From: Bombyx mori
Taxonomy: Eukaryota > Arthropoda > Insecta > Lepidoptera > Bombycidae
Assembly (NCBI RefSeq): GCF_030269925.1
Contig: NC_085123.1
Span: 4,464,001-4,528,000 of the forward strand
Length of the DNA stretch: 64,000 nt
Direction: 5' to 3'
A program made the translations under genes and the position numbers. The notes under the pieces are model-generated. The model did not search any database. It was not told where the DNA came from and saw only the letters and a program-made list of their open reading frames with translations. Below, piece after piece: positions 50,952 to 62,164 of this stretch. Each line of letters starts with the position of its first letter. The stretch's first letter is position 1.

Positions 50952-53834
50952 ATGGCGCAAAACGCTAGAGAGAAACCATATTCCCTTACGTTAGCATTCT
51001 ACAATGCTAACGGACTCGCGCGACAACGCGATCAAATTTACGAATTCCTCCGCGACAATCTTGTAGATATTCTGCTAGTGCAGGAGACCTGCCTGAAGCC
51101 CTCGCGTCGTGACCCGAAAGTCGCGAATTACGTCATGGTTAGGAATGACAGACTCACCGCCTCCAAAGGCGGGACTGCCATTTACTATAGGCGGGCCCTG
51201 CACGTTGTCCCTCTCGATACCCCCTCGCTCTCACATATCGAGGCGTCAGTGTGCCGTATCTCGCTGACGGGACACCAGCCAATCGTCATCGCATCCGTTT
51301 ATCTCCCCCCGGACAAGCCCCTTCTGAGCAGTGACATCGAGTCACTGTTCGGCATGGGAGACTCCGTCATCCTGGCAGGCGATTTAAATTGCCACCACAC
51401 TAGGTGGAACTGCCACAGTTCAAACATAAACGGTAGACGTCTCGACGCGTTTATAGACGACCTTACCTTCGAAGTAGTCGGTCCCCCAACTCCAACATGT
51501 TATCCGTATAACATCGCGCTCCGTCCGAGCACTATAGACCTGGCACTGCTGAGGAACGTAACTCTGCGCTTACGCTCCATCGAAGCAATGTCAGAGCTCG
51601 ACTCAGACCACCGACCTGTCGTTATGCAGCTCGGTCGCCCCCACAACCCAGTCACAGCTACGAGGACCATGGTGGACTGGAAGAAGCTGGGCAAATGCTT
51701 AGCCGATGCCGCTCCACCAATCCTCCCCTGCGGCCCGGATTCAACTCCATCCTCCGAGGACACAGTCGAATCCATAAACATCATCACGGATCACATCTCT
51801 TCCGCGATCATAAGATCCTCAAAAGAAGTCGATGTGGAGGATAGCTTTCACCGCATCAGACTGTCCCCCGAACTTAGGAACCTCCTAAGAGTTAGAAACG
51901 CGGCAATCCGGGCCTACGATCAACTTCCCACGCACTCAAACCGGATTCGGATGCGTCGACTACAGCGGGATGTAAAATCTCGCCTAAGCGACGCCCGAAA
52001 TGAGAATTGGGATAGTTACTTAGAAGGACTCGCGCCCTCTCATCAAGCATACTGGCGACTAGCAAGGACTCTCAAGTCCGAAACTACCGCTACTATGCCT
52101 CCTCTCGTACGCCCTTCAGGCCAACCACCGGCTTTCGATGACGATGACAAGGCAGAGTTGCTGGCCGATGCACTGCAAGAGCAGTGCACCACCAGCACTC
52201 AATACGCGGACCCCGAACACTCCGAGGCAGTCGACAGGGAGGTCGAGCGCAGAGCTTCCCTGCCACCCTCGGACGCGTTACCCCCCATTACCTCTGACGA
52301 AGTTAGAGAAGTAATAGATAACCTTCAACCTAAGAAGGCACCCGGCTCCGACGGCATCCGCAACCGTGCGTTAAAACTCTTACCAGTCCAACTGATAACA
52401 ATGTTGGCTACCATCTTAAATGCCGCTATGACGCACTGCATCTTTCCGGCGGTATGGAAAGAAGCGGACGTTATCGGTATACACAAGCCGGGCAAACCGA
52501 ATAATGAAACCGCTAGTTACCGTCCGATTAGTCTCCTCCCAGCGATAGGCAAAATTTACGAACGACTCCTTCGGAAACGCCTCTGGGACTTCGTTACCGC
52601 GAATAAAATTCTAATAGACGAGCAGTTTGGATTCCGCGCCAAACAATCGTGCGTACAACAAGTGCACCGCCTCACGGAGCACATCTTAATAGGGCTAAAT
52701 AGGCGTAAACAAATCCCGACCGGCGCCCTCTTCTTCGATGTAGCGAAGGCGTTCGACAAAGTCTGGCACAACGGTTTGATCTACAAACTGTACAACATGG
52801 GAGTGCCAGACAGACTCGTGCTCATCATACGAGACTTCTTGTCGAACCGTTCGTTTCGATATCGAGTAGAGGGAACTCGTTCTCGTCCCCGTCATCTGAC
52901 TGCCGGAGTCCCGCAAGGCTCCGCGCTCTCCCCGTTATTATTTAGTTTGTATATCAACGATATACCCCGGTCTCCGGAGACCCATCTAGCGCTCTTCGCC
53001 GATGACACGGCTATCTACTACTCGTGTAGGAAGATGTCGTTGCTTCATCGGCGACTCCAGACCGCAGTAACCACCATGGGACAGTGGTTCCGGAAGTGGC
53101 GAATTGACATCAACCCCACGAAAAGCACAGCAGTGCTATTCAAAAGGGGTCGCCCTCCGAATACCACTTCGAGCACCCCACTTCCCAATAGGCGCGTAAA
53201 CACCTCCGCCGTTAGCCCCATCACTCTCTTTGACCAGCCCATACCGTGGGCCTCGAAGGTCAAATACCTAGGCGTCACCCTCGACAGAGGGATGACATTC
53301 CGTCCCCACGTAAAAACGGTACGCGATCGCGCCGCGTTTATACTAGGACGACTCTACCCAATGCTTTGTAGACGAAGCAAACTGTCCCTCCGTAACAAGG
53401 TAACCCTCTACAAAACTTGCATACGCCCCGTCATGACGTATGCAAGCGTAATGTTCGCTCACGCGGCCCGCACCAACTTGAAACCCCTTCAGGTTATACA
53501 ATCCCGATTCTGCAGGATAGCTCTCGGAGCACCATGGTTCCAGAGGAACGTGGACCTCCGCGATGACCTGGAGCTCGACCCCGTCAGTAAGTATCTACAG
53601 TCGGCATCGCTGCGCCACTTTGAGAAGGCGGCACGACATGAGAACCCTCTTGTCGTGGCCGCCGGAAACTACATACCCGATCCTGTAGACCGTTTGGTAA
53701 ACCGTCGACGTCGCCCAAAGCACGTCATCACGGATCCTCCTGATCCATTAACGGTGCTTTTAGGCAATACAAGCACCGGTCACCGTCCTCGCCGAACCCG
53801 TCGCTTGAGACGAAGGGCTCGACGAGCGAATTAA
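50952..53834 (+). CDS. Jockey-group ORF2: endonuclease and reverse transcriptase
   Basis: 960 residues, starting 15 nt after the ORF1 stop. The APE-type endonuclease has FYNANGLARQRDQ, LLVQET, LAGDLNC and SDHRP at residues 218-222. The RT has GIHKPGKPNN and YRPISLLPAIGKIYE, FFDVAKAFDKVWH (Asp 596), GVPQGSALSPLLFSLY and FADD at 682-685. The C-terminal domain has YKTCIRPVMTYASVMFA and FCRIALGAPWF, and the protein ends in an Arg-rich tail RRLRRRARRAN. No disabling change is visible. FADD falls at the same residue number as in copy A, so the N-terminal two thirds have no net length difference. Codon use is GC-rich, unlike the host flanks. Confidence 0.95.
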   Translation: MAQNAREKPYSLTLAFYNANGLARQRDQIYEFLRDNLVDILLVQETCLKPSRRDPKVANYVMVRNDRLTASKGGTAIYYRRALHVVPLDTPSLSHIEASVCRISLTGHQPIVIASVYLPPDKPLLSSDIESLFGMGDSVILAGDLNCHHTRWNCHSSNINGRRLDAFIDDLTFEVVGPPTPTCYPYNIALRPSTIDLALLRNVTLRLRSIEAMSELDSDHRPVVMQLGRPHNPVTATRTMVDWKKLGKCLADAAPPILPCGPDSTPSSEDTVESINIITDHISSAIIRSSKEVDVEDSFHRIRLSPELRNLLRVRNAAIRAYDQLPTHSNRIRMRRLQRDVKSRLSDARNENWDSYLEGLAPSHQAYWRLARTLKSETTATMPPLVRPSGQPPAFDDDDKAELLADALQEQCTTSTQYADPEHSEAVDREVERRASLPPSDALPPITSDEVREVIDNLQPKKAPGSDGIRNRALKLLPVQLITMLATILNAAMTHCIFPAVWKEADVIGIHKPGKPNNETASYRPISLLPAIGKIYERLLRKRLWDFVTANKILIDEQFGFRAKQSCVQQVHRLTEHILIGLNRRKQIPTGALFFDVAKAFDKVWHNGLIYKLYNMGVPDRLVLIIRDFLSNRSFRYRVEGTRSRPRHLTAGVPQGSALSPLLFSLYINDIPRSPETHLALFADDTAIYYSCRKMSLLHRRLQTAVTTMGQWFRKWRIDINPTKSTAVLFKRGRPPNTTSSTPLPNRRVNTSAVSPITLFDQPIPWASKVKYLGVTLDRGMTFRPHVKTVRDRAAFILGRLYPMLCRRSKLSLRNKVTLYKTCIRPVMTYASVMFAHAARTNLKPLQVIQSRFCRIALGAPWFQRNVDLRDDLELDPVSKYLQSASLRHFEKAARHENPLVVAAGNYIPDPVDRLVNRRRRPKHVITDPPDPLTVLLGNTSTGHRPRRTRRLRRRARRAN

Positions 53835-53847
53835 CCCACAGACACAG

Positions 53848-53881
53848 CCCACTGAGTTTCTCGCCGGATCTTCTCAGTGGG
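53848..53881 (+). repeat. Inverted repeat in Jockey 3' UTR
   Basis: CCCACTGAG (53848-53856) and CTCAGTGGG (53873-53881) can form a perfect 9-bp stem with a 16-nt loop, just after the ORF2 stop. The short tails at 3412, 5400, 29411, 30144 and 46892 all begin at or just before this stem. Confidence 0.8.
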
Positions 53882-54471
53882 TCGCGCTTCCGATCCGGTG
53901 GTAGATTCTGCGAAGCACTGCTCTTGCTAGGGCGGTGTTAGCAATTCTCCGGTTTGAGCCCCGCGAGCTCACCTACACAAGCTAGGGTACGCTGAAATAG
54001 CCTCTCAAGGCTATCAGAATAGGTAGGAAAAAAAAAAAGGGTGTTAGGTTTTTTTCGTTACGGAATTTCATGATTCGGTCGCCGCGCTTAAGGCCCGCGA
54101 TAATAGCTATGCAAACTTAAAAAAAGGACTATAAATTTGTATTACTAAAACTAAAATTAAGATAATCAGTTTCAATAAATCCGTAACTTTCATAACGATC
54201 AAATTTCTATTATTATATTGCGGAGTTTCTAAAGGGCAAACAGCTTTGTCCTTTCTACTTTGCCTTCAACGATGTTGTTTGATTGACAGCACAGAACGGA
54301 AATTGCTTATAAAGTCTAATATGAAGATAGGGCGTGCTTTCACAGGACTTTCATCTCTAAACATAACGACACAAACGGATGACCTAAAAATAAAACGAAC
54401 AAACCTGATACTTTTATAGATATATATGTAAATACCGCAACAATGACAACGGCATAGGTTTTTAGGCCATG

Positions 54472-54572
54472 TGGAGCTCTGGCTGAGAAAGAGACTCCCT
54501 CGACTCGATATCGAAACGAACGGTCGTTACGAATACAAAGTCTCGTATGCTGAGCACGAGACTGGCATTTTC
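54472..54572 (-). pseudogene. Internal Jockey RT fragment without tail
   Basis: Matches the minus-strand sequence of Jockey ORF2 between RT motifs A and B: TCCCTCGACTCGATATCGAA, AAGTCTCGTATGCTGAGCAC. No 3' UTR or poly(A) is attached, so it is not a simple 5'-truncated insertion. Confidence 0.65.
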
Positions 54573-54950
54573 AGAGATACAACCCTACAGAAAAAAAATT
54601 GAAGGGTAGAAAGGGTAGATACTAGCTTTCAAAAGCAATCCGCCAACCGAAAGGTCCTGTAATCGCGTCCCTGATGACTGGCAAACGGGCACCTTGCTAA
54701 GTACCAAATCTTACCTCTGTTGCTTCAACTGTATTCTGTCTCTAGCGAAGATCAGACGAGGGTTGTTGAGCAATAGGTAGCTTTAGTTGGTTTGTTAAAC
54801 CAGGTCATACCCCGTTCGCTATTCAAACCCATTGACTGCTTTAAGCTCCAAAAAAATGATGTCAATAGGATCCCCAAAAATGTTCGATTCTTAAAAATAC
54901 ACATTTTAACTATACCCGTCCTGATGCAAAAACTGGATGTATAATTAAGT

Positions 54951-55398
54951 CTTTTTTTTATTGCCTTTCTAGGCAGACGAGCATACGGCCCACCTGATGG
55001 TGAGTGGTTACCGTCGCCCATGGACTTCAGCAATGCCAAGGGCAGAGCCAAGCCGCTGCCTACCGCTTAATACTCTCCACAAGCCTCGTTTAAAGAAGGA
55101 CATGTCATAGCGCTCGGGAAACACCGTGGAGGGGAGCTCATTTCATAGCCGGATGGTACGTGGCAAAAAAGATCTCTGGAAACGCACTGTGGATGATCGC
55201 AGTGGCTCCAGGTAGTATGGATGAACTCTACTCCGGTGGCGGGCGGTGCGATGGTAAAAACGAGACGTTGGTATCATCTCGAACAATTCCTCAGAGTACT
55301 CCCCATGGAACATGCGGTACAAAATACAGAGGGAACCGAAGTCCCTCCGCAAACCCAGAGGCTCCAAACGATCCGTGAGAATGGGATTATCGACAAGT
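54951..55398 (-). mobile_element. 5'-truncated CR1-like LINE with ORF end
   Basis: Reverse-oriented ~450 bp: poly(T), the tail (TTCTAGGCAGACGAGCATAC), the natural stop, and about 100 codons of RT C terminus (MEPLGLRRDFGSLCILYRMF region) closely matching the 41.7 kb ORF. In this frame a TAA-type change after GLWRVLSG separates the C-terminal codons. AAGTC on both sides (54947-54951 and 55395-55399) is a weak candidate target duplication. Confidence 0.88.
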
Positions 55399-56780
55399 CT
55401 TGCAGAAACGAGATAATGATAATGATACGCTGATACCTATTGTAAAACGAAACGAGAAACATATTATGTAAATGTAGTCATTTCAAAAATTTGCAACCGG
55501 GGAGTACAGTTTTAATTCGTCTTTAAATTGAGCCGGAAATTTGAGGGTTGTACAGTTATTGAGTTTGTCGTGATGTCGTTTTGAAAAGTTTAGTTTGTTA
55601 AAAACTACAATTTGGCCAATCACTGATAAATCTAAAGATATGTCTGGTTTTTTTATAACATCAGCGGTCGATACTGTTCTGATGTGAAAGATTCATGTAA
55701 GCAATATAGAATTATTAATATTTATTTATAATATGATAAAAACTTACGCTTCAGCCACAGCGGGTCATAGCAGGACGAAGTAAGATGCTTTCCACCTTAC
55801 CCAAAAAAACATAATCACATAACACAATTTATTTGATAAAACCCTGAATCGCACAAACAAAAACTTGCTGATGTACAAATAAGCTCCGCATCATATTCGG
55901 ACAGTCTTTCTACCGGACAAAGATAATATAGCGATCATGTGAAAAATCTCCCCATTGCCGCTTGTTCGAAACCATTATTTAGCGGAATTTAGCCAATCTC
56001 TCTGACCTTCGTATCGCGATATCTAAGTAATTCAGTAAATTTAGCAACTTAGCTCTGTGAACGTCATGAACTCATCAAATAATGTGTTGGAGACATTTTT
56101 AATTAAAATTTTCAACATTAAATAATTATTTTAAAAAAACCTTGATTTTATTAGTTTAAATGTATGTAAATCTAGCTACTACTCGTAGGACTAGAACGTC
56201 AGAGCAGATTTATAATAACGAAAGTAGGTACAAAAGAATAGTTGAAAACTAAATAAAAACTGAATAAGCAAATAAGACGCCACAGCTTTTTACGGCACTA
56301 ATGAAATAGGAAAGACGAGAAAAAGATTTGCTACAGCTACTTTCGCTGTGATTCAAAAGGACTTTACGCTCTTATTATATGCTTTGAGGTAAGAAAATGA
56401 AAAGCTAGATATTATTTTAGTCTTCATGTCATTTTATACTTAGCTATTTTATTTGAAGAGTCTCCCCCAACCCTCGCCACAAAGATCAGTCCTGTGGCGA
56501 AAATCTCATACTCTAAGCCTATACATGTGTGTATAGTACTACCCTTCTATTTTTGGATAGAGTCATTCTTGCGTTGAGATTTGAAGGAAGGGATACCGGT
56601 TCTACAGTGTTGAACCATTTATCTGATAACTCGGTATCAATACCTCAATACCAGGTTGCCAACGGCATTTGTTTTGTGAGGTATTAAAAATAGAATTACA
56701 GTTTCACAATAAGACCCCACTTAAGTATCATAATAAATAATAATCGGAGATGTCGGATATTAACTATGTATCCGTAGACA
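55399..56780. other. Unrecognised AT-rich DNA
   Basis: No gene or recognised repeat is seen. Confidence 0.45.
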
Positions 56781-56922
56781 AGCAGTTGCCGTTGAGTTGT
56801 TAGGTCTCCTTTGCAGGCGCTTGGGCAACTGTTAGCAAATACCATCCCCTCCTGCTTGAGCTGTTGCTCTTCCACCTGTCCTAGTGAAATTGGAAAGGCC
56901 TCCAGACCACCAGGAGATGGCG
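56781..56922 (+). mobile_element. Jockey copy-A-type 3' UTR fragment
   Basis: GTTGAGTTGTTAGGTCTCCT, GCAAATACCATCCCCTCCTG and GAAAGGCCTCCAGACCACCA match the distal half of the copy A 3' UTR. It starts downstream of the hairpin and its poly(A) is lost. Confidence 0.75.
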
Positions 56923-59671
56923 CTACGATCGTAATTGCTTATGGGTAGACTTGGTATTGACTCGTTCAATAGACCATGAATTATGGCCAGTCTCAGTAAA
57001 TCTGTGGATAACGCGTGACGCTTAAAGAGTTACTCTATGACGGTAGGATGACTAGACAGTCATTCGAGAGGGAAGGCATTCTCTTTAGAGGCACCATTGC
57101 GATCGCATGCATCTCTGAGATCACTGCGTTTCTAATCTGCTATTATTTAATTGTGTTCTTATTTCGAGTCTGATGATCTCAACGTGATGAGCTCAACCCG
57201 ACATATATATATATTATATAGACTTAGGTCTTCTTATAGAATCTAAATGTTTTGGTAAGATAATCTTAGTTATATTTACAATAGTGTGCTATTTATTAAC
57301 TTTGAAGATAGGAAACTTCATTAGCACAAAGTTTTTGTTATCGATCCTACGTTCAGCTCTCTTCATTGTTCTAGAAGTTGTGTTGAAGTTTATCATTAAA
57401 CTGTAACGTCTATTAGTATACTTTAGAGTTTGAAAGCTTTTGATTAATGAAGTTTGAGTAGTGGTGTTGTGTTTTTATGGTTACGGTATTTTTAAGAGGA
57501 TCAATTTCTTAGGTGTTAAATCCGCAGCTGCCTGACACCGTACACTAGGGCTCCTTAACAATGCTTCTGTCAATTCATTTGCGATATTATGATAAGCTTT
57601 TAGCTATGAAGATGCTATTCTACAATACTGGCCATTTGAAAAGCGATTTATGTATGGTTGCAAATCGATTTTAAACTTAAATTAATTTTATTTAAAAAAT
57701 ATCGAATACTATTTTCAAATTCAGTCATTTGCTTATTGATTTGTGTTTTTGTTTTCACTAACTATATATTTATCATCAATCTGGGCACGATGAAAATATG
57801 AGTAATTAAACGAGGAAGAATACGATTTTCATTGCTGTAGCAATGTTGCACAGACGCCTAACAATATTGCGTGGGTGTGGCAAAAGGGCATGTATGTAAT
57901 CCATATGGAGTTTCATTCATTTTGTTTTTCATGTTCAATTGTTCATTTTTTTAAAGTATAAATCAGATGTGCACCTCCCCAAGAAATGTACGTGGCTAAT
58001 TCAAAACAAAAACTCGCTTAGTTATTTTATCTCCCATTCGTATAGTCCGTTGTCCGTAATAAACTTAGTGGACCCTGCCTGATGATTTATGACCAGTTTT
58101 TTAATATTCAAGTCCTTGATGTCATAACTTGGTGATTTATTTTCTGTAACACGGATTTTTTTTTATTGTTTGGCGACAATTTTCTTCCTATGCTTTCAGA
58201 GATGACGTGTTATAACCCTGTCTATACGGTAGCTCTCAACTCGACTCGCCAAAACTGACAATAATTATTAATTAATTAATTAATTATTAACAATTATTAC
58301 AATGGAAGAAATGGAGTGGTACTATTTTAGACCGACACCACTTAGGCACTAGTACCAAGACTAATAGAAAAAACCTTAAAATAAGGTTCTCTGTGTGCCT
58401 TAAGGTGGATTAAGCTTCCTGTTACTACTTAGCATCAAATTGGCCATTACTATGTTCTTCCACACCAAACCCAGATCCCATTCAATTAAGCTTAACTTGA
58501 GCGCTACTGTACAACAACAACTCTAAATAGTTTTCCGGACGTTTCAAAAGATCGTTAACAGTTTACTTAATTGAAATTACCCTAGTCTAAAACGTGTAGC
58601 TGAATGCTCTAGGTTTGAACGCAGTCCTAATTAGCAGATATACTTTCAATTTTTTATTATGCAAACTATGCTATTTTATTTTAATAATATATTCATCGTC
58701 TTTTTTCTTTCGTACATGATCATGCAGTGGGGTTATAGCCAAGTAGAAATTTTCATTTGGTAGGGGCAATTAAATCTATTGTGGCATGCATACCGTAATT
58801 TATTTTAAAACATAAAGCTGCCTTTCCCGAGCTAGAGCGAAAAGCTTCCACTCTTTCTGTGACTTTGGCTCGACTCTTCACAGAAACAAACAGGATTGTG
58901 GGAATCACCGTTGCTGGCTTCATATCATGTTCTATCAACATCTACAGTTCTAGAGACAAGGAAGGAAAAAGAAAGAGTAGTATTCTATCTCAGCATTATT
59001 CTGAGGATATTTAATAACAATAAAGTATGAAAGAGTACGTAGTCGTATGAAATTATTTATTTTATTGCTAAAAAAATATAGCATTAATTTTCTTAGAAAA
59101 AAAAAACCAGATGTGATCTTATCAATTATGTAATTTCTTGATGCATATGAGTACTAAAAAGCCATGTCTCAAGATGTAAATGTGAAATATGTTAGAGCTG
59201 TGACAGAAGTAATATAATTATATTTACACTATCGAACACCCTATTTTGTTGGAAATAACCCAGTTTTCATTGAGGTCCCACGAGCGAATTGCCTGTCATT
59301 TGTATGCATTGAATAATGATTGCTTTCTGCGTTTCATACACGTGTTTATTAGGATCTTCACACACAACTTTTGTTGGTACGACACACCTGAACTTCGGTC
59401 TCGAGAATCTTACGTCATAGTTTTGAAACCTCATTTTGGGTAAACAAAGGTCATTGATCGTAAAGTATACTCGTAATACATCTCGTAATATTAAATCTAC
59501 GTATAAAATCATTTAAGTGTGTAAGATTCTTTGGAAAAAAGTAATAAAAAAAACATTCCTTAATTTACGCAGCTAGTTTGTTTCAATAATACAAAAAGCA
59601 ACTCAGTGTAATTTAAAAATGAAACAAAATGGTCCATTAAATGTTGCTATATTAAAGTTATAAAAGCCACG
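56923..59671. other. Unrecognised AT-rich DNA
   Basis: About 2.7 kb with no gene I can support. A short ATTAATTA array at about 58262-58290 is self-complementary. A 62-codon minus-strand frame at 58753-58941 has no recognised motif. Confidence 0.45.
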
Positions 59672-59786
59672 TTTTTTATTGTTCTTGTAGGCAGATGAGC
59701 ATACGCCCCACCTGGTGATGAGCGGGTACCTTCGTTCCTAGACATCAGCAATGCGAGGGGCAGAGCCAAACTGCTGCCTATCATTA
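59672..59786 (-). mobile_element. CR1-like LINE 3' end, diverged
   Basis: Reverse-oriented tail: poly(T), TTGTAGGCAGATGAGCATAC to AAACTGCTGCCTATCATTAA, with several substitutions. Confidence 0.8.
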
Positions 59787-60509
59787 AAACGCTGAAGCAA
59801 TTATCAGAATGAAATTAAATGGGTTCCGATTTTGGCCAATAGCCTACGGAAAACTTATAAAACCCTCACATGTTCCAAAACTTCAGAATTTGCAAGAGAA
59901 AGCTAAGCTAAGCTAAGAATAGCTTAAGCTCATTGCATTTGAAATCATCGATCATTCACATCTGAGTCTGCGCGGGTGGGTACCATCGCCCTGCCTATTT
60001 CTGCCGTGAAGCAGTAATGCGTTTCAGTTAAAAATCTTCGTTTTCTTGAATATTCAGAAGCTCAAATTGGCTTAGTCTAACTTTTCATTCAACTAATTAC
60101 TGCAATTAAACATGTATTAGGCCACATTACGCTCACGACATATCTTCGTTGGGTAGCTTCGTTGGAATTATTTTTATTATAATATCAAATGTACACTGAT
60201 TTTCATTACCGCTAAGTATTCCTTGTATTTCTCCCGTCACATGAACAGTGTTACAGGAAATTGACGAAGCCAGAAACAGAGGGTGAAAATTCCTTTTTAG
60301 GGCTATCAGAAAACATAGAAAAAACACAAAAAGATTTTTAAAGATCTTAGCTTAGCTGTTTCAGGGCTCAGCTGAATGCTAACAAGCCGCAAAAAACATT
60401 TATTTATATAAACGAGTAAAACGTCACATACGTACTTATACCGCTACTGTCATTTGTCACTTATCCGTCTAATTTTTTGTTTATTCTATTTAGAAGTGGA
60501 AGAAGTAAT
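59787..60509. other. AT-rich DNA with a Bm1 scrap
   Basis: An (AGCTA)n-like run lies at about 59900-59918. At 59961-60028 a forward Bm1 piece (GAGTCTGCGCGGGTGGGTAC to AGCAGTAATGCGTTTCAG) survives without ends. No gene is seen. Confidence 0.55.
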
Positions 60510-60571
60510 AGTTCCAATTCTATTGTATTTTTCGTTTAAAATTAAACGAAAAATACAATAGAATTGGAACT
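60510..60571. repeat. Perfect 62-bp palindrome
   Basis: The arm GTTCCAATTCTATTGTATTT... (60511-60538) is repeated exactly as its reverse complement at 60543-60570; pairing extends one base outward and into the loop, leaving two unpaired central bases. There are no mismatches. Imperfect symmetry continues outside, with AGAAGTGGAAGAAGT on the left and ACTTCTACTTCTT on the right. Confidence 0.9.
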
Positions 60572-60973
60572 TCTACTTCTTGACGCAAGGTAGGCAGGAA
60601 CATTTCTGATGTCTACGGGATTCCAGTGATTATTTAACACCAATAAATTCATGAATTCGTCGGCCTCGGTTTTGAGAGTTCGCATTTTGTGATTCCTGAC
60701 ACAATGAGGCATCTAGCAGACCCCCGGCTCCCGTCTTAAGAAGGCGTTGACCACACGTGTCAGGTGACGTGTAATCGAGTTACGTACTACGTCTGCTAAT
60801 GCCGCACATATATTTCTGAGCAAATTTTCTAGCGCTATCTTTATGAAATTGAGCAACAATACAGCCCGGATCTGTTTGTATTTTAGGTGAAAGAAAATGT
60901 CATAGAGCATGATTTACACGGTGACGGACGTTCGTATGAGCTCAAGTTAATAGATAGCTAAATTTGAAGTGAG
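60572..60973. other. Unrecognised DNA with a weak Bm1-like patch
   Basis: At 60607-60645 GATGTCTACGGGATTCCAGT and TTATTTAACACCAA echo the Bm1 3' part. No gene is seen in the remainder. Confidence 0.4.
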
Positions 60974-60986
60974 GTATGCTCAAATA

Positions 60987-61282
60987 TTTGATGAGCCAAA
61001 TATTTTAGGGGAGATGAAGGCACGGAGGCTCGGATGGCTCGGACATGTAGTACGTATGGAGCAGGATCGGGCTGTAAAACGGGTGTACGCGGGTGTACCG
61101 GAGGGACGCCGCCCCGTAGGGAGGCCCAAGTAACGCTGGTCTGACGCTGTGGAAGGAAATTTACGGGAGCTCCGAGTGTCAGACTGGCAAGGTGTTGCGC
61201 AGCGCCGGGATGAATGGTAAAGTTTATTGTCGGAGGCCAAGACCCACTTCGGGGTCATAGCGCCAGCTCAGCAGTAGTAGTA
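60987..61282 (+). mobile_element. RTE-clade LINE 3' end, (AGT)n type
   Basis: Flanked by the 13-bp direct repeat GTATGCTCAAATA (60974-60986 and 61283-61295). The coding remnant reads RRLGWLGHVVRMEQDRAVKR, VYAGVPEGRRPVGRPK, stop, RWSDAVEGNLRELRVSDWQG and ends near EAKTHFGVIAP. This is the characteristic RTE C-terminal pattern GHV.R ... GRP..RW. The tail is (GTA/AGT)n with no poly(A). At least two in-frame stops make it a dead 5'-truncated copy. Confidence 0.82.
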
Positions 61283-61295
61283 GTATGCTCAAATA

Positions 61296-61636
61296 GCCTT
61301 CTCGATTTGATCGTTACAGTCTTATTAGACTAGATATTCATGAAGAGAAAAAGGCAACTATCAGCCCTATGTCCTGTGTGGCCAGTGTACCCACTGTTCA
61401 TGTCTCATATTAATCACGTCGCTGGCTTCACGTCACTTGGGATTTTTGTATCGAGTTCTCAACAAGATGGACATAATACAATTCTGTTTAAGAATCTACC
61501 GAAAATCATCCGCGTATTTTGTAAGAGCAATTATTAATATTTGGGCTTCCTATGATATTTAATTTTGTTTTACGGAAATTTGGTTAACGAATTGTACGTA
61601 TTTTTATTGCATTAAGTGATCAGACAATCTATCGGA
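61296..61636. other. Unrecognised DNA
   Basis: A 65-codon plus-strand frame at 61340-61537 has no recognised motif. No gene is called. Confidence 0.4.
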
Positions 61637-61756
61637 TTTTTTATTATTGCCCTTTTAGGCAGACGAGCATACGGCTCACCTGACAGTGAGTGGTTACCGT
61701 CGCCCATGGACTTCAGTAATGCCAGGGGCAGAGCCAAGCCGCTGCCTACCGCAAGC
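61637..61756 (-). mobile_element. CR1-like LINE 3' end, 5'-truncated
   Basis: Reverse-oriented: TTTTAGGCAGACGAGCATAC to AGCCAAGCCGCTGCCTACCG. Well conserved. Confidence 0.85.
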
Positions 61757-61926
61757 CTGGTTTTGGATTACCTGGTTTTGTGAGTGGTTACCAGAAAACA
61801 AATGCATCATAAGGTTAAGGGTATCACTGTTTCATCGGATTTCTTACCAGTACTGCGTTATATGACTATTCTACCCTTTAAACCGGAATATACCGATTCA
61901 CGGCAGAAATAGGCGGGATGATCCAT
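61757..61926 (-). mobile_element. Very old Bm1-like remnant
   Basis: GAGTGGTTACC, ATTCTACCCTTTAAACCGGA and GATTCACGGCAGAAATAGGC occur in reverse Bm1 order, with most of the rest unrecognisable. Confidence 0.4.
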
Positions 61927-62164
61927 TTCAGATGCTTAAATCGAATATTATACAAAACGAAATAGTGATTACAATTTATCTGTACAAGCAACGACGAAGC
62001 ACCTAAAATAGTCATAATTGCATTTAATTTCATATAAAAATATATATATAAAAATATAAATACAAGTTTGGATGGATTTGCTCACCACGGAATAGGAAAG
62101 GTGGAGTGACCACTAATAGTAATGGTAGCAGCGTCTCGGCCTTGCTGTCAACCGAGGACAGAAA

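Larger units (their letters stand above)
48817..54038 (+). mobile_element. Full-length Jockey-group LINE, copy B
   Basis: A 5.2-kb element: 5' UTR (to 49325), ORF1, 15-nt gap, ORF2, 3' UTR (53835-54027) and an 11-A tail. A 9-bp direct repeat GGGTGTTAG flanks it (48808-48816 and 54039-54047). The first ~13 bases after the left repeat may be extra nucleotides added at the 5' junction, because the promoter-like start (CAGTTCC) lies at 48830. Both ORFs are open. It faces away from copy A and is a separate subfamily, the likely source type of most short Jockey tails in the window. Confidence 0.93.

Noticed and set aside
54947..55399. AAGTC direct repeat as proof of target duplication for the CR1-like fragment
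   Set aside because: Five bases are too few to distinguish from chance; recorded only as a weak candidate.
60510..60571. MicroRNA precursor
   Set aside because: The stem is perfect, with a two-base loop and no bulges; precursors normally have larger loops and mismatches.
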